A DNA stretch of 31,176 bases from JAPXSY01 sp034003585 (GTDB lineage Bacteria; Verrucomicrobiota; Kiritimatiellia; RFP12; UBA1067), in assembly GCA_034003585.1 (NCBI GenBank), contig JAVEYH010000029.1, positions 1 through 31,176 on the forward strand, written 5' to 3'. Each line of letters begins with the position of its first letter. Positions within the stretch are counted from its first letter, which is position 1. Both the position numbers and the translations under genes were made by a program. This document shows positions 8,981 to 17,298 of this stretch, piece by piece. The notes under the pieces were generated by a model. The model did no database searches, was not told where the DNA came from, and was given only the letters and a program-made list of their open reading frames with translations.

Positions 8981-9088
8981 CCGGCGGCACGGGCGCATGA
9001 TCTTGACAAGCGTTCGAAAACTGTCGCGGACCGTCCGGAATGTCGGAAAACCCGCCGGGCGGCGGATCGCACGGAAAGGGCGAAAGCT

Positions 9089-11203
9089 ATGCAGACGATA
9101 AGCGCGAAAGTCGGGACGCGGGGCAGTCGGCTGGCGCTGGCCCAGGCGCGCGACGCGCTTAACCGGATCACGTCGCTGTTCCCGTTTCTCGAATTCGACC
9201 TTGTGGCGGTGGAAACGCCGGGTGACCGGGATCTGACCACTGATCTGCGCGTGAGTCCGGCCGATTTCTTCACGCGGGATTTGGACGAGGCGGTGCGCGC
9301 GGGGCGGGTGGACCTCGCGGTGCACAGCGCCAAAGACCTGCCCGATCCCGTGCCGCCGGATTTGGACTGGTTCTGGCTGCCTTGGCGTGAGGATCCGCGT
9401 GACGCGTGGATCCTGCCTGCGGGGAAGAAACTCAGCGATCTCCCGGCCGCGCCGGTGATCGGTGTGAGCAGTGAACGGCGCGAAGCCTATGCGCGGTCGC
9501 GCTTCCCGCAAGCCGTGCTGAAGCCGGTCCGCGGCTCGATCCTGTCGCGGCTGGGGCAGCTTGACGCCGGCGCGTATGATGCGGTGCTGATGGCCGGGGC
9601 CGCGCTGCGGCGTCTGGAACAGGAGGAACGGGTCACCGAGTGGGTGCCGCTCGCCGCGTTGCCGGTGCCCGCCGGCCAGGGGTATCTGGCAATCACCTTC
9701 CGCATGGGCGATCCGGTCTGGACGCGGGTACGCGGATATTTCGTCAAAGCGGTGCGCTTTGTCGGCGCGGGGGTGGGTTCGTCCGAGTATTGCACCTGGG
9801 GCGGCGTGAAGGACCTCCGGCAGGCGGAGGTGTGCCTCTACGACGTGTTGATGGATGATCATCTGCTGGAGTTTCTGCCGTCTTCGGCCGAGCGCGTTTT
9901 CGTGGGCAAACGGTGTGGCGAGCATACGGTGCGGCAACCCGATATCACCGGCCTCATCGCGAAGTACGCCCGTCAGGGCAAGCGGGTCGTGCGGCTGAAG
10001 GGGGGCGACCCCGGGCTGTTCGGGCGGCTGGCGGAAGAGACCGACGAGTTGGACCGGTTGGGATTGCCTTACCGCGTGCGGGCGGGGGTGAGCGCGCTGA
10101 CCGCGGCCACCACCGGTACCGGGATGCTGCTCACCAAACGCGGCGTGTCCCGCGGGTTCACGGCGCTCACGCCGCGGGCCGAGGGCGGTGCCGTGGCCGG
10201 CGTGTCGCTCGAAGCGCGCCGGCGTCTGCCGCTGGTGCTGTTCATGTCCGTGCGGGTGGCGGCGGAGATGGCGGCCCAGTTGCTCGAGGAGGGCTGGGAC
10301 GGGCAAACCCCGGCGGCTCTGGTTTTTGATGCGGGGGCGGAGGAGGAGCGGATTTTCCGCACCACGTTGGCCGGGTTGCGCGAAGGCGCGGCCGCGGTAA
10401 CGCAAACGGATGCGCCGGGCCTGCTGGTGATCGGCGAGGCGGCGGCGGGCGCGTACCGGCGGGACACCGGCGCGTTGCGCGGATGCCGCGTGCTGCTGAC
10501 GTGCAGTGAGGCGCTGCTGGACAAGACCGCGTTGCGGGTGGTTGATTTCGGCGGGGTGCCGCTGCTCCGTCCGCTGATCCGGCTGACGCCGTGCGCGGAA
10601 GCGGAACGGGCCGTGGCGCGGATCGCGTCGTTCGACTGGGTGGTGCTGACATCGCCGTCGGCGGTCCACCTGTTCATGGGGATGATCCGGCAGGCGGGGA
10701 TCGACCTGCGGCGCCTGCCGCGGGTGATGGCCTGCGGGCCGGGGAGCGCCGCGGCGTTCCGGCAGCATGGGGTCCAGCCGGACCTGATCCCGCCGATGGA
10801 GTACAGCGCGGCGGGATTGGCGGCGGAAATGCGGGCCTTGAAAGTGGCGGGACGCAACGTGTTGCGGTTGCGTTCGGAAAAGGCCGGGCCGCTGCTGGCC
10901 GATGTCCTGCGCGAGAAAGGCGCGGTGGTGGAGGACGTGCGGCTCTACGTCAACGAGCCGGTCCGCTATCCCCGGCTGCCCGGCTTCGACGCGGTTTTCT
11001 TTGCGAGCGCGTCGGCGGTCGAGGCGTTTGCGGACCAGGCGGGCGCGGGCGCGCTGGCGGATAAAACGGTGGTGACGATCGGCAAACCCACCTCGGAGGC
11101 GCTGGCCGGGTTCGGTCGCCAGCCGGATGCGGTGGCGGCGGAGGCGACCGCGGACGGGGCGATCGAGGCGCTGGCGCGCGTGGTGATGCGCAGAGGATTC
11201 TAG
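9089..11203 (+). CDS. Triple fusion: HemC-like (lacking domain 3) + uroporphyrinogen-III C-methyltransferase + HemD-like
   Basis: The 704-residue product has three parts. Residues 1-~215 resemble hydroxymethylbilane synthase: VGTRGSRLALAQ, HSAKDLP (Asp83, matching E. coli Asp84), VSSERREA, and PAGQG at 195-198. The usual third domain with the cysteine that holds the dipyrromethane cofactor is absent. From Val222 a SUMT/CobA domain begins at once: VGAGVGSSE, VRLKGGDPGLFGR, AGVSALTAATTGTG, LTKRGVSRGFT. Residues ~465-704 are HemD-like: GCRVLLT, VVLTSPSAVHLF, FFASASAVEAF and VVTIGKPTSEAL. Together the parts would take porphobilinogen toward precorrin-2. SUMT motifs are altered (GAGPGD to GAGVGS, PGxxS to AGVSA). 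A weak GGAAAGG precedes ATG 9089. Confidence 0.87.
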   Translation: MQTISAKVGTRGSRLALAQARDALNRITSLFPFLEFDLVAVETPGDRDLTTDLRVSPADFFTRDLDEAVRAGRVDLAVHSAKDLPDPVPPDLDWFWLPWREDPRDAWILPAGKKLSDLPAAPVIGVSSERREAYARSRFPQAVLKPVRGSILSRLGQLDAGAYDAVLMAGAALRRLEQEERVTEWVPLAALPVPAGQGYLAITFRMGDPVWTRVRGYFVKAVRFVGAGVGSSEYCTWGGVKDLRQAEVCLYDVLMDDHLLEFLPSSAERVFVGKRCGEHTVRQPDITGLIAKYARQGKRVVRLKGGDPGLFGRLAEETDELDRLGLPYRVRAGVSALTAATTGTGMLLTKRGVSRGFTALTPRAEGGAVAGVSLEARRRLPLVLFMSVRVAAEMAAQLLEEGWDGQTPAALVFDAGAEEERIFRTTLAGLREGAAAVTQTDAPGLLVIGEAAAGAYRRDTGALRGCRVLLTCSEALLDKTALRVVDFGGVPLLRPLIRLTPCAEAERAVARIASFDWVVLTSPSAVHLFMGMIRQAGIDLRRLPRVMACGPGSAAAFRQHGVQPDLIPPMEYSAAGLAAEMRALKVAGRNVLRLRSEKAGPLLADVLREKGAVVEDVRLYVNEPVRYPRLPGFDAVFFASASAVEAFADQAGAGALADKTVVTIGKPTSEALAGFGRQPDAVAAEATADGAIEALARVVMRRGF

Positions 11204-11222
11204 ACACGAGGATGTACGATTG

Positions 11223-11252
11223 TTGTCTTGGCGGGCGGTACGGCCGAGACAA
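11223..11252. terminator. Hairpin between convergent genes
   Basis: TTGTCTTGGC (11223-11232) and GCCGAGACAA (11243-11252) form a 10-base-pair stem with one T-G wobble and a 10-base loop. It lies between the stops of the HemC-SUMT-HemD gene (plus) and the UroD-like gene (minus), so it may terminate both. Neither side carries a long T-run, so it is not a classical intrinsic terminator. Confidence 0.45.
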
Positions 11253-11263
11253 GACGGCTGTCC

Positions 11264-12400
11264 TTACGCGGGAGCGGCGATCTCCGCCAGCTTCTCGTAG
11301 TTGCGCAGGGCCAAACCGGAGAGGACGCGCCCGTACGGGCAGGCGGAGGGCATCAGCACAAACCCCCGGCCGGTTCCGGACGTTCCCTCATCGAGCGCTT
11401 GTTTGACCTTTTCCGCGAAGAGCGGGGTCGGCAGGTTCTCGATGTCACTGGCTTCGAGATTGCCGAAAAGCGTCAGCCGGTCCCCGTAGCGCGCGCGCGC
11501 TTCCCGCAGTTCGATGTCCCCCTGCGGGGCCGGTTCGAGAGGGTCAATTCCGTCGGCACCCATCCTGACGATGTCATTGAGCACCTCCCGTACCCTGCCG
11601 TGGGCATGGATGCGCGCATAGCCGCCATGGCGGTGGATCGCGCCGATTAGCGGTGTGACGTAACGGCAGACGTATTCCCGGAAGAGGCGCGGCGGCAGAT
11701 AGGGCGGACAGGCGTATTCGGGGCCGTAGATCCTCCAGAGCCGGCCGGGCAGCGCTTGGCTGACCGCTTCGGTTTGGGCCTGGAGCGGGGCGGCGAACCG
11801 CTCCAGCAACGCATGAAACAGGGACGGCTCCGTGAGTGCGGTCACCGTGTACTCCGCCATATCGAAGAGCGAGGCGGCCAGGCACAGCGGGTCCGGTGTG
11901 TCAATCATCACGATTCCGGTGTCGCCCAACGCCGCTTCCGCCCGCAACACCGCGGCGGTGTCAACGGGCTCGTCCGGTACCGGCGTGACCGGCAGAGAGA
12001 GAAAGGCGCGCAGATCGTCGGTGTCTTTGAGCAGCGGCTCTTCCGTCCAGATGGTGTTGACATCCGGATCGCGGCGCGTGCGTTGGGTCAGAGTCCGGCC
12101 GCCGGCGGACACCCGGTGCGTGGTGAAACGGCGGCCTTCCCGGACAACGGTTTCCGTTTGCGCGGCGCCGCCGAGCGCGTCCGGACGGATCGCATCATAA
12201 GCCACGCCCCGCATGACGATCCGGTCGGTGCATTCCCGCGTGAGGTCGATCAGCGGTTTCCAGGAGGGGTGCGAATAGATGTTGAAAGGATCGGGGTCGT
12301 TTGGGTTCTCGTCGAGCCCGTTCAACTCGTAAAAAGATACCGGGGGGCGGTCGGTCGTCCCGCCCCGCACGGCCGCCAGAAGTCTATCGCGCCGGTTCAT
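11264..12400 (-). CDS. Uroporphyrinogen decarboxylase family protein (MtaA/CmuA-like)
   Basis: This 378-residue protein has the overall pattern of the UroD superfamily: N-terminal MNRRDRLLAAVRGG, a central IVMIDTPDPLCLAAS strand-helix, RIHAHGRVREVL, and a C-terminal GRGFVLMPSACPYG segment. The superfamily contains true HemE decarboxylases and corrinoid-dependent or zinc methyltransferases. The HemE substrate motif around RQAGR is absent, so a methyltransferase-type or unknown role is more likely than haem synthesis. It is convergent with the tetrapyrrole fusion gene and divergent from a hydrolase gene. The start at 12400 gives the family N-terminus; no Shine-Dalgarno is visible and a -10-like box lies five bases upstream. 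Confidence 0.8.
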   Translation of the reverse strand: MNRRDRLLAAVRGGTTDRPPVSFYELNGLDENPNDPDPFNIYSHPSWKPLIDLTRECTDRIVMRGVAYDAIRPDALGGAAQTETVVREGRRFTTHRVSAGGRTLTQRTRRDPDVNTIWTEEPLLKDTDDLRAFLSLPVTPVPDEPVDTAAVLRAEAALGDTGIVMIDTPDPLCLAASLFDMAEYTVTALTEPSLFHALLERFAAPLQAQTEAVSQALPGRLWRIYGPEYACPPYLPPRLFREYVCRYVTPLIGAIHRHGGYARIHAHGRVREVLNDIVRMGADGIDPLEPAPQGDIELREARARYGDRLTLFGNLEASDIENLPTPLFAEKVKQALDEGTSGTGRGFVLMPSACPYGRVLSGLALRNYEKLAEIAAPA

Positions 12401-12405
12401 GTGCC

Positions 12406-12414
12406 AACATACCA
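12406..12414 (-). promoter_or_regulatory. Putative extended -10 promoter of the UroD-like gene
   Basis: On the minus strand TGGTATGTT reads as an extended -10 element, TGn plus TATGTT. It ends five bases before the ATG at 12400, which would put the transcription start on or beside the A of the start codon. The lack of a Shine-Dalgarno agrees with a leaderless transcript. No mapped start is available. Confidence 0.4.
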
Positions 12415-12444
12415 TGTCCGTGTGACGGGGAACAAGCGCGTGAA

Positions 12445-12480
12445 TTGCCGCTCCCCAAGTCGGGCGGGTTATGGCATACT
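12445..12480 (+). promoter_or_regulatory. Putative promoter of the secreted hydrolase gene
   Basis: CATACT (12475-12480) ends seven bases before the ATG at 12488, and TATGGC overlaps it at 12470-12475. A TTGCCG at 12445-12450 could be a -35 box, but its spacing is 19 bases to TATGGC and 24 to CATACT, neither ideal. The gene has no Shine-Dalgarno. Confidence 0.3.
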
Positions 12481-12487
12481 GGCTCCC

Positions 12488-13288
12488 ATGAAAGGCTGGA
12501 TTCCGGTTTTCCTGGCGCTGGCCCTGAATGCGGGCGCGCAATTCACGGTTGAGGAGCGTTTCCTTGCCTGTGTCTATACCAATGAGGCGACCGGGGAGAC
12601 CTTCGCGTACCGGTTGAGCGCGCCGCAGTTTCCCCGGCCCGGTGCCCGGTATCCCCTGATCCTGTTCCTGCACGGCTCGGGCGAGTGCGGCACGGACAAC
12701 CGCCGCCACCTCAAGGTCGGGTTGCCCGCCCTGATGTCCGCCCTGCTCCGGCAACCCGAGCCGGTGATGATCCTGGCGCCCCAGTGCCAAACCGGCAACT
12801 GGTGGGTGAAACGGCTGGCGCGCGGGGAAGAGTACGCCATGCCGCCGCAACCCGCCCCGTCCCTGGAGGTCGCGCTGGCGATCGTGGACCATCTGGTTGA
12901 AGCGCGCCAGGCGGATCCGGACCGGGTCTACATCACGGGCCTTTCGCTGGGCGGGTTCGGTGCCTGGGATGCGGTTCAGCGCCGCCCCGGACGATTCGCC
13001 GCCGCAATCCCCATTTGCGGCGGGGGGGACATCCGGCGGGTGTGGGAACTCCGGCGGATGCCGGTCTGGGTTTTCCACGGCACGGCCGACCGGAATGTCG
13101 ATGTGGCCTGTTCCCGGCGCATGGTTCAGGCGCTGAAACAGGCGGGCAACCGCACGGTCCGGTATACGGAATTCGAGGGCGCGGGCCATGCCGTGTGGGA
13201 CCGCGCCTACGGGAAGGACGAGGTCATCCGGTGGCTGATGCTGCAGACGCGGAAGCCCGTGCCGTGGTGGCGGAGGCTCTTCGGTTAA
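12488..13288 (+). CDS. Secreted alpha/beta hydrolase (esterase/PHB-depolymerase-like)
   Basis: The 266-residue product starts with a signal peptide (GWIPVFLALALNAGAQ) and has an alpha/beta-hydrolase fold. LILFLHGSGECG holds the oxyanion region, the nucleophile is Ser153 in ITGLSLGGFGAW, the acid is probably Asp201 in FHGTADRNVDV, and the base is His234 in EGAGHAVWD. Such exported carboxylesterases of the LpqC/PHB-depolymerase-like group cleave ester bonds in polymers or decorated polysaccharides; the real substrate is not shown. ATG 12488 gives a clean signal peptide; the frame is open much further upstream across the opposite-strand gene, but that part is shadow. Another secreted-protein gene follows after 71 bases. 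Confidence 0.85.
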   Translation: MKGWIPVFLALALNAGAQFTVEERFLACVYTNEATGETFAYRLSAPQFPRPGARYPLILFLHGSGECGTDNRRHLKVGLPALMSALLRQPEPVMILAPQCQTGNWWVKRLARGEEYAMPPQPAPSLEVALAIVDHLVEARQADPDRVYITGLSLGGFGAWDAVQRRPGRFAAAIPICGGGDIRRVWELRRMPVWVFHGTADRNVDVACSRRMVQALKQAGNRTVRYTEFEGAGHAVWDRAYGKDEVIRWLMLQTRKPVPWWRRLFG

Positions 13289-13359
13289 AAGGAGCGGAGA
13301 GATTCCCTTTCAACGCGCAACGTTCAACTCTCAAAGTGTGGACGAGAAGGAGGTGCTGG

Positions 13360-15399
13360 ATGAGGCGATGCGGGATCCTGGTCTGCGCGTGTCTGATTTC
13401 AACGGCCGCGGCTGCCGTGACCAACGTGTTCGAGATGCCGATGCTCTATCCGAAACACCTCGCGTTGCAGCAGCAACTGATGCGTGTCGTGCGGGCGGGG
13501 CAGATCGGGGAGATGGAGCGGGTCTGCCGTGAGGGCGTGGCCCTGTTGCCCCGCGACCCGACATGGCAGTATAACCTGGCCTGCGCGCTCGCCTACCGCG
13601 CCGACAAGCAGGAGGCGCTGGCCGCGCTGGACCGCGCGATCGACCTCGGTTTTCGCGACGCCGCCGCGATAGAGGCGGACCGGGACCTGAAACCGCTCGT
13701 CGAAAGCAAGGCCTTCCGGGAGTTGCTGGACAAGGCGAGGCGCCTCCAGGGGCAGCCGGCCGAAGGCGTGCCGACCGTCCGCCCCCTGACCGTGGTCATG
13801 GGGCACCCGGCGGAGGTGAACGCGGAAAACACGGTATGGGATTTCGAATCCGGGTGCTTCCGCACGCTGTTCAAGCTGATCGCGCCGGACATGCGTCTCG
13901 TCGCCGACCATGCGGAGGCGTACCGCGGCGCGGCGGCGGATACGGTGCGCGCATGGTTCAGGGAGAAGAAGGCGTCCGGCAATTTCGGCGATCTGTATGT
14001 GAACCGGGACGGGAACCATTCGCCGCTGGCGGTTTCAAACTATCCCGGCCTGACGCCGGTCGTGTACGGCGCGCAGGCGCGGCAGGTCCAGGCGCACCTG
14101 AGTCTGCCGAACGGCCTGTTCGACGCGCCGGTGCTGGGTAACGCGTCGCTCTCGATGGTGAGCGGTCCATATTGGCGCAGCCTGCCGCGCGCCGCCCTGA
14201 CCGATCCGTTCCGGGCGATCGCCTCTCTGCGTTTTTATCTGGGCAACCAGATTTGGGTTTTTCCCGAACACCGGGACCACGATCCTGAAACCGGGGATCT
14301 CTATCCGGCGAACGCCCCGTTTTTTGTGATCAGCCAGGGCTCGTCCGGTTCGGACCAGCCTTTCGTGAATGCCTTGGCCGCAACGCTGGCGTCGTTTTCG
14401 CCGGAGACCAAACGCGCGCTGATCAAGCGGAGCCTGATCGCGCCGACGCTGCAGCGGATACTCCGGATCACGCGGAAGTCGGTCGCGGGCAAGGAGGAGC
14501 GGTATTTGACCGGCGCGGCGCATCCAGTCGTGTTCGACGCCGCGCAACTGGATGCCGGGGCCATGGCGCGGCTGGCGCAGGCGATGACGCCGGATGCGGT
14601 TCCGCCCCTGGCGGCGCTCCGGACCGTGGAGGATGCCCGGGCCCGGGCGGGCGTGGATTTTTTCGACTTGCGGCCCGAAGGGCTCTTCGACACCCCCTGC
14701 TGCATCGCGCGGGTCGTGCGCGGCGTGGCCCGCGAACGGGTCATGACGGTGGAGGCCACGGCGCCCGGCCCGCAGCGGGAAGGATCCTTCCGCTGGGTTG
14801 TGCTGCAGGGCGACCCCCGCAAAATCGTCATCACGCCCCTGACCGCGAACGCCTCGCGCGTGAAACTCACGGTGTCGTATCACGGGGCCTTCCGGCCGGC
14901 GGACCCCGACGGGCCGCCTTCGGCAGTGCTGCGGCACCGCGTGGATATCGGGTGCTTCGCGCGTCACGGCACGGTGCACTCCGCGCCCTCGATCGTTTCG
15001 TTTTACTACCTGCCCAATGAGGAGCGGGTTTATCGGGATGACGGGCAGATCCTGTCGGTCGATTACGCCAATGCGCAGCACCGGTACGCCGACCCGGCGC
15101 TGACGTGCGAGAAAGGGTGGAAGGACCTGTACGCGTATGATGGGCAGGGCCGTCTCACCGGCTGGTACCGCACGCGTCCGGGCGGGGCGCCGGAACGCTT
15201 CACGCATCTGGGGCACAAGGTGCTGCAGACGGATTCCCGGGACCGGCCCCTCCTGGCCTGCGCCGTGGAGTATCTGCCGCGGCAGACAGGCGGACAGAAC
15301 ACGCCGCCGACCCTGACCTGCGCGGAAACGGCGCAGCGTTTCGTGTACACCTACGCCGGCGAGGCGGACTCCGTCGGGAGCGCGGCGGCGGAGCCGTGA
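13360..15399 (+). CDS. Exported 679-residue protein of unknown function with N-terminal TPR-like helices
   Basis: I do not recognise the family. ATG 13360 follows a good Shine-Dalgarno (AAGGAGG, 13347-13353, spacing 6) and gives a signal peptide (GILVCACLISTAAAA). Residues ~30-125 look like two or three TPR-type repeats (WQYNLACALAYRADKQEALA). Residues ~130-480 form a large conserved-looking domain with short motifs such as LYVNRDGNHSPL, NLYP-like loops and FFVISQGSSGSDQPF. The C-terminal ~150 residues are beta-rich, including VDIGCFARHGTVHSAPS and a YD-repeat-like YAYDGQGRLTGWYRT. No catalytic motif is obvious. It may be a periplasmic scaffold or enzyme acting with the upstream secreted hydrolase, but this is only inferred from adjacency. 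Confidence 0.75.
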   Translation: MRRCGILVCACLISTAAAAVTNVFEMPMLYPKHLALQQQLMRVVRAGQIGEMERVCREGVALLPRDPTWQYNLACALAYRADKQEALAALDRAIDLGFRDAAAIEADRDLKPLVESKAFRELLDKARRLQGQPAEGVPTVRPLTVVMGHPAEVNAENTVWDFESGCFRTLFKLIAPDMRLVADHAEAYRGAAADTVRAWFREKKASGNFGDLYVNRDGNHSPLAVSNYPGLTPVVYGAQARQVQAHLSLPNGLFDAPVLGNASLSMVSGPYWRSLPRAALTDPFRAIASLRFYLGNQIWVFPEHRDHDPETGDLYPANAPFFVISQGSSGSDQPFVNALAATLASFSPETKRALIKRSLIAPTLQRILRITRKSVAGKEERYLTGAAHPVVFDAAQLDAGAMARLAQAMTPDAVPPLAALRTVEDARARAGVDFFDLRPEGLFDTPCCIARVVRGVARERVMTVEATAPGPQREGSFRWVVLQGDPRKIVITPLTANASRVKLTVSYHGAFRPADPDGPPSAVLRHRVDIGCFARHGTVHSAPSIVSFYYLPNEERVYRDDGQILSVDYANAQHRYADPALTCEKGWKDLYAYDGQGRLTGWYRTRPGGAPERFTHLGHKVLQTDSRDRPLLACAVEYLPRQTGGQNTPPTLTCAETAQRFVYTYAGEADSVGSAAAEP

Positions 15400-15753
15400 G
15401 CGGGCGCGGACCAGTCATGGCACCGAAGGCCGCCCCGTCCAGACGAGACCGGCGGCTTGACCGTGCAATCGTGCCTGCCTGCCGGCAGCCGCCCAAACTT
15501 GCCGGAAAGCGCATCGCGGTTTCCGTGACCTCGCCGGATTCACCAGCGTCTCCGAGGTCTTCCTCGATTCGCTTCTGTCGGGAACGAGGACCGTTCGCTT
15601 CGCTCACTGAGGACGAGGACGAGCGCATGCGATTCCGATTCAATCTCACACAAAGACACACCGGTCACAAAGGATTCTGTTCAAGCTGTCGCCTCAAAAC
15701 CGTTGTGCCCTTCGCGCACGAGTCAGACAGCAAACACCAGTGTTGAGCGTCTC
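15400..15753. other. Intergenic region between convergent genes, no gene recognised
   Basis: This 354-base stretch separates the stops of the exported 679-residue protein and guaA. An open frame of ~116 codons crosses it on the plus strand, but its product is low-complexity and arginine/serine-rich with no recognisable domain. The interior is repetitive in style: GAGGACGAGGACGAG at about 15610-15625 and CGATTC units at about 15562 and 15629-15640. It may be a dispersed intergenic element. Confidence 0.4.
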
Positions 15754-17298
15754 TCACTCCCACTCGATGGTGGCGGGCGGTTTGGAGCTGATGTCGAAGA
15801 CCACGCGGTTGATGCCGCGCACCTCGTTGATGATGCGGTTCGAGATGCGCGCCAGCGTGTCGTACGGCACACGCGTCCAGTCCGCGGTCATGGCATCGAT
15901 GCTGTCCACCACGCGCAGGGCGCAGACGTTCTCGTAGGTGCGCTGGTCGCCCATGACACCGACCGAGTTCACGGGCAGCAGCACGGCGAAAGCCTGCCAG
16001 ATCGAGCGGTAGTCCGGCAGTTTGCGGATCTCCTCCTGCACGCGCAGGTCGGCCTGCTGCAGCAGGGCCACGCGCTCGGCCGTCACCTCGCCGAGAATCC
16101 GGACACCCAGTCCGGGTCCGGGGAACGGTTGGCGGTCGAGCAGTTCGCCGGACATGCCCAGCACCCGGCCCACGGCGCGGACCTCGTCCTTGAAGAGTTC
16201 GCGCAGCGGTTCGACCAGTTCAAACTTCAGGTCCGGCGGCAGGCCGCCGACATTGTGGTGGCTTTTGATGGTCTGGCTGGGGCCTTTGAGCGGGCTCTCG
16301 CTCTCGATGACATCGGGGTAGATCGTGCCCTGGCCGAGGAATTTGCAGTTCTGGAAAGCGCGCGCCTGCTCCGCGAACACCTCGATGAACTCGCGGCCGA
16401 TGATTTTGCGTTTCCGTTCCGGGTCGGTGACGCCGCGCAGCGCGGTGTAAAAGCGTTCGCGCGCGTCGATCACATGCAGGTCCATGCCGAGCTTGGCGCG
16501 GAACATCGCTTCGACCTGGCGGTCCTCGCCGAAGCGCAGCAGGCCGTTGTCCACGAAGATGCAGTGCAGGCGGTCGCCGATGGCGCGGTGCAGCAGCGCC
16601 GCCACGACCGAGGAGTCCACGCCGCCGCTCAGTCCCAGCACCACATGCTCGCCGCCGACCTGGCGTTTCAGTGTGGCGACCGTCTCGTCGACCCACGAGG
16701 AGAGCTGCCAGTCGCCGGCGCAGCCGCAGACCCCGAACAGGAAGTTGCGCAGGATCGCGGTGCCGTGCCGGGTGTGGACCACCTCGGGGTGGAACTGCAG
16801 CGCGTAAACCTTGCGCGCCTCGCTGAACATCGCCGCGTGCGGGCAGGAGAGCGAGCGCGCGGAAACCGCGAAACCGGGGGGCAGGGTCTCGACCTGATCG
16901 CCGTGACTCATCCAGACATCGAATTCGGAGGGCAGTTCCGCGAAGAGGCTGCAGGCGGCGTCGGTGCCGACCCGCGTATGGCCGTATTCGCGGTGAAGTC
17001 CCGGTTTGACGGTGCCCCCGAGGGCCTTGGCCGTGAGCTGCATGCCGTAGCAGATGCCCAGTACCGGGATGCCGAGTTCGAAAAGCGCGGGGTCACAGTC
17101 CGGCGCGTCCGCCTCAAACACGCTGTTGGGACCGCCCGAGAGGATGATGCCGGCGGGTTTGCGCGCGCGCAGCGCCGCCGCCGGGGTGTCAAACCGGATG
17201 ATTTCCGAGTAAACCTGCTGCTCGCGCACCCTTCGCGCGATGAGCTGTGTGTATTGGGAGCCGAAATCGAGAATGGCAATCCAAGTGTGCTGTTGCAT
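15754..17298 (-). CDS. guaA: GMP synthase (glutamine-hydrolysing)
   Basis: GuaA aminates XMP to GMP using glutamine and ATP. The 514-residue product has the standard two-part build. The class I amidotransferase triad is Cys83 in GICYGMQL with His170 and Glu172 in FHPEV. The ATP pyrophosphatase domain has the PP-loop LSGGVDSSV, and the dimerisation domain ends in the family-typical PPATIEWE. ATG 17298 is chosen because ILDFGSQYTQLIARRVRE follows at the right distance; the frame extends upstream without supporting sequence. AAAGGG lies a few bases upstream as a modest Shine-Dalgarno. No purine riboswitch was recognised in front of it. It is a single-gene unit. Confidence 0.96.
   Translation of the reverse strand: MQQHTWIAILDFGSQYTQLIARRVREQQVYSEIIRFDTPAAALRARKPAGIILSGGPNSVFEADAPDCDPALFELGIPVLGICYGMQLTAKALGGTVKPGLHREYGHTRVGTDAACSLFAELPSEFDVWMSHGDQVETLPPGFAVSARSLSCPHAAMFSEARKVYALQFHPEVVHTRHGTAILRNFLFGVCGCAGDWQLSSWVDETVATLKRQVGGEHVVLGLSGGVDSSVVAALLHRAIGDRLHCIFVDNGLLRFGEDRQVEAMFRAKLGMDLHVIDARERFYTALRGVTDPERKRKIIGREFIEVFAEQARAFQNCKFLGQGTIYPDVIESESPLKGPSQTIKSHHNVGGLPPDLKFELVEPLRELFKDEVRAVGRVLGMSGELLDRQPFPGPGLGVRILGEVTAERVALLQQADLRVQEEIRKLPDYRSIWQAFAVLLPVNSVGVMGDQRTYENVCALRVVDSIDAMTADWTRVPYDTLARISNRIINEVRGINRVVFDISSKPPATIEWE

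Noticed and set aside
9003..9031. Perfect TTGACA in the gap before the HemC-SUMT-HemD gene
   Set aside because: No -10-like hexamer occurs at 16-18 bases spacing, so I do not call a promoter.
7934..10768. 944-codon minus-strand open frame opposite the tetrapyrrole fusion genes
   Set aside because: Both plus-strand genes have clear enzyme motifs; this frame spans two genes and the gap between them and is a codon shadow.
11264..12400. Assignment of the UroD-like gene as hemE
   Set aside because: The typical HemE N-terminal substrate motif with RQAGR is missing, so only the superfamily is named.
15396..15746. 116-codon plus-strand open frame in the gap before guaA
   Set aside because: The product is Arg/Ser-rich without homologous pattern and overlaps repetitive sequence.
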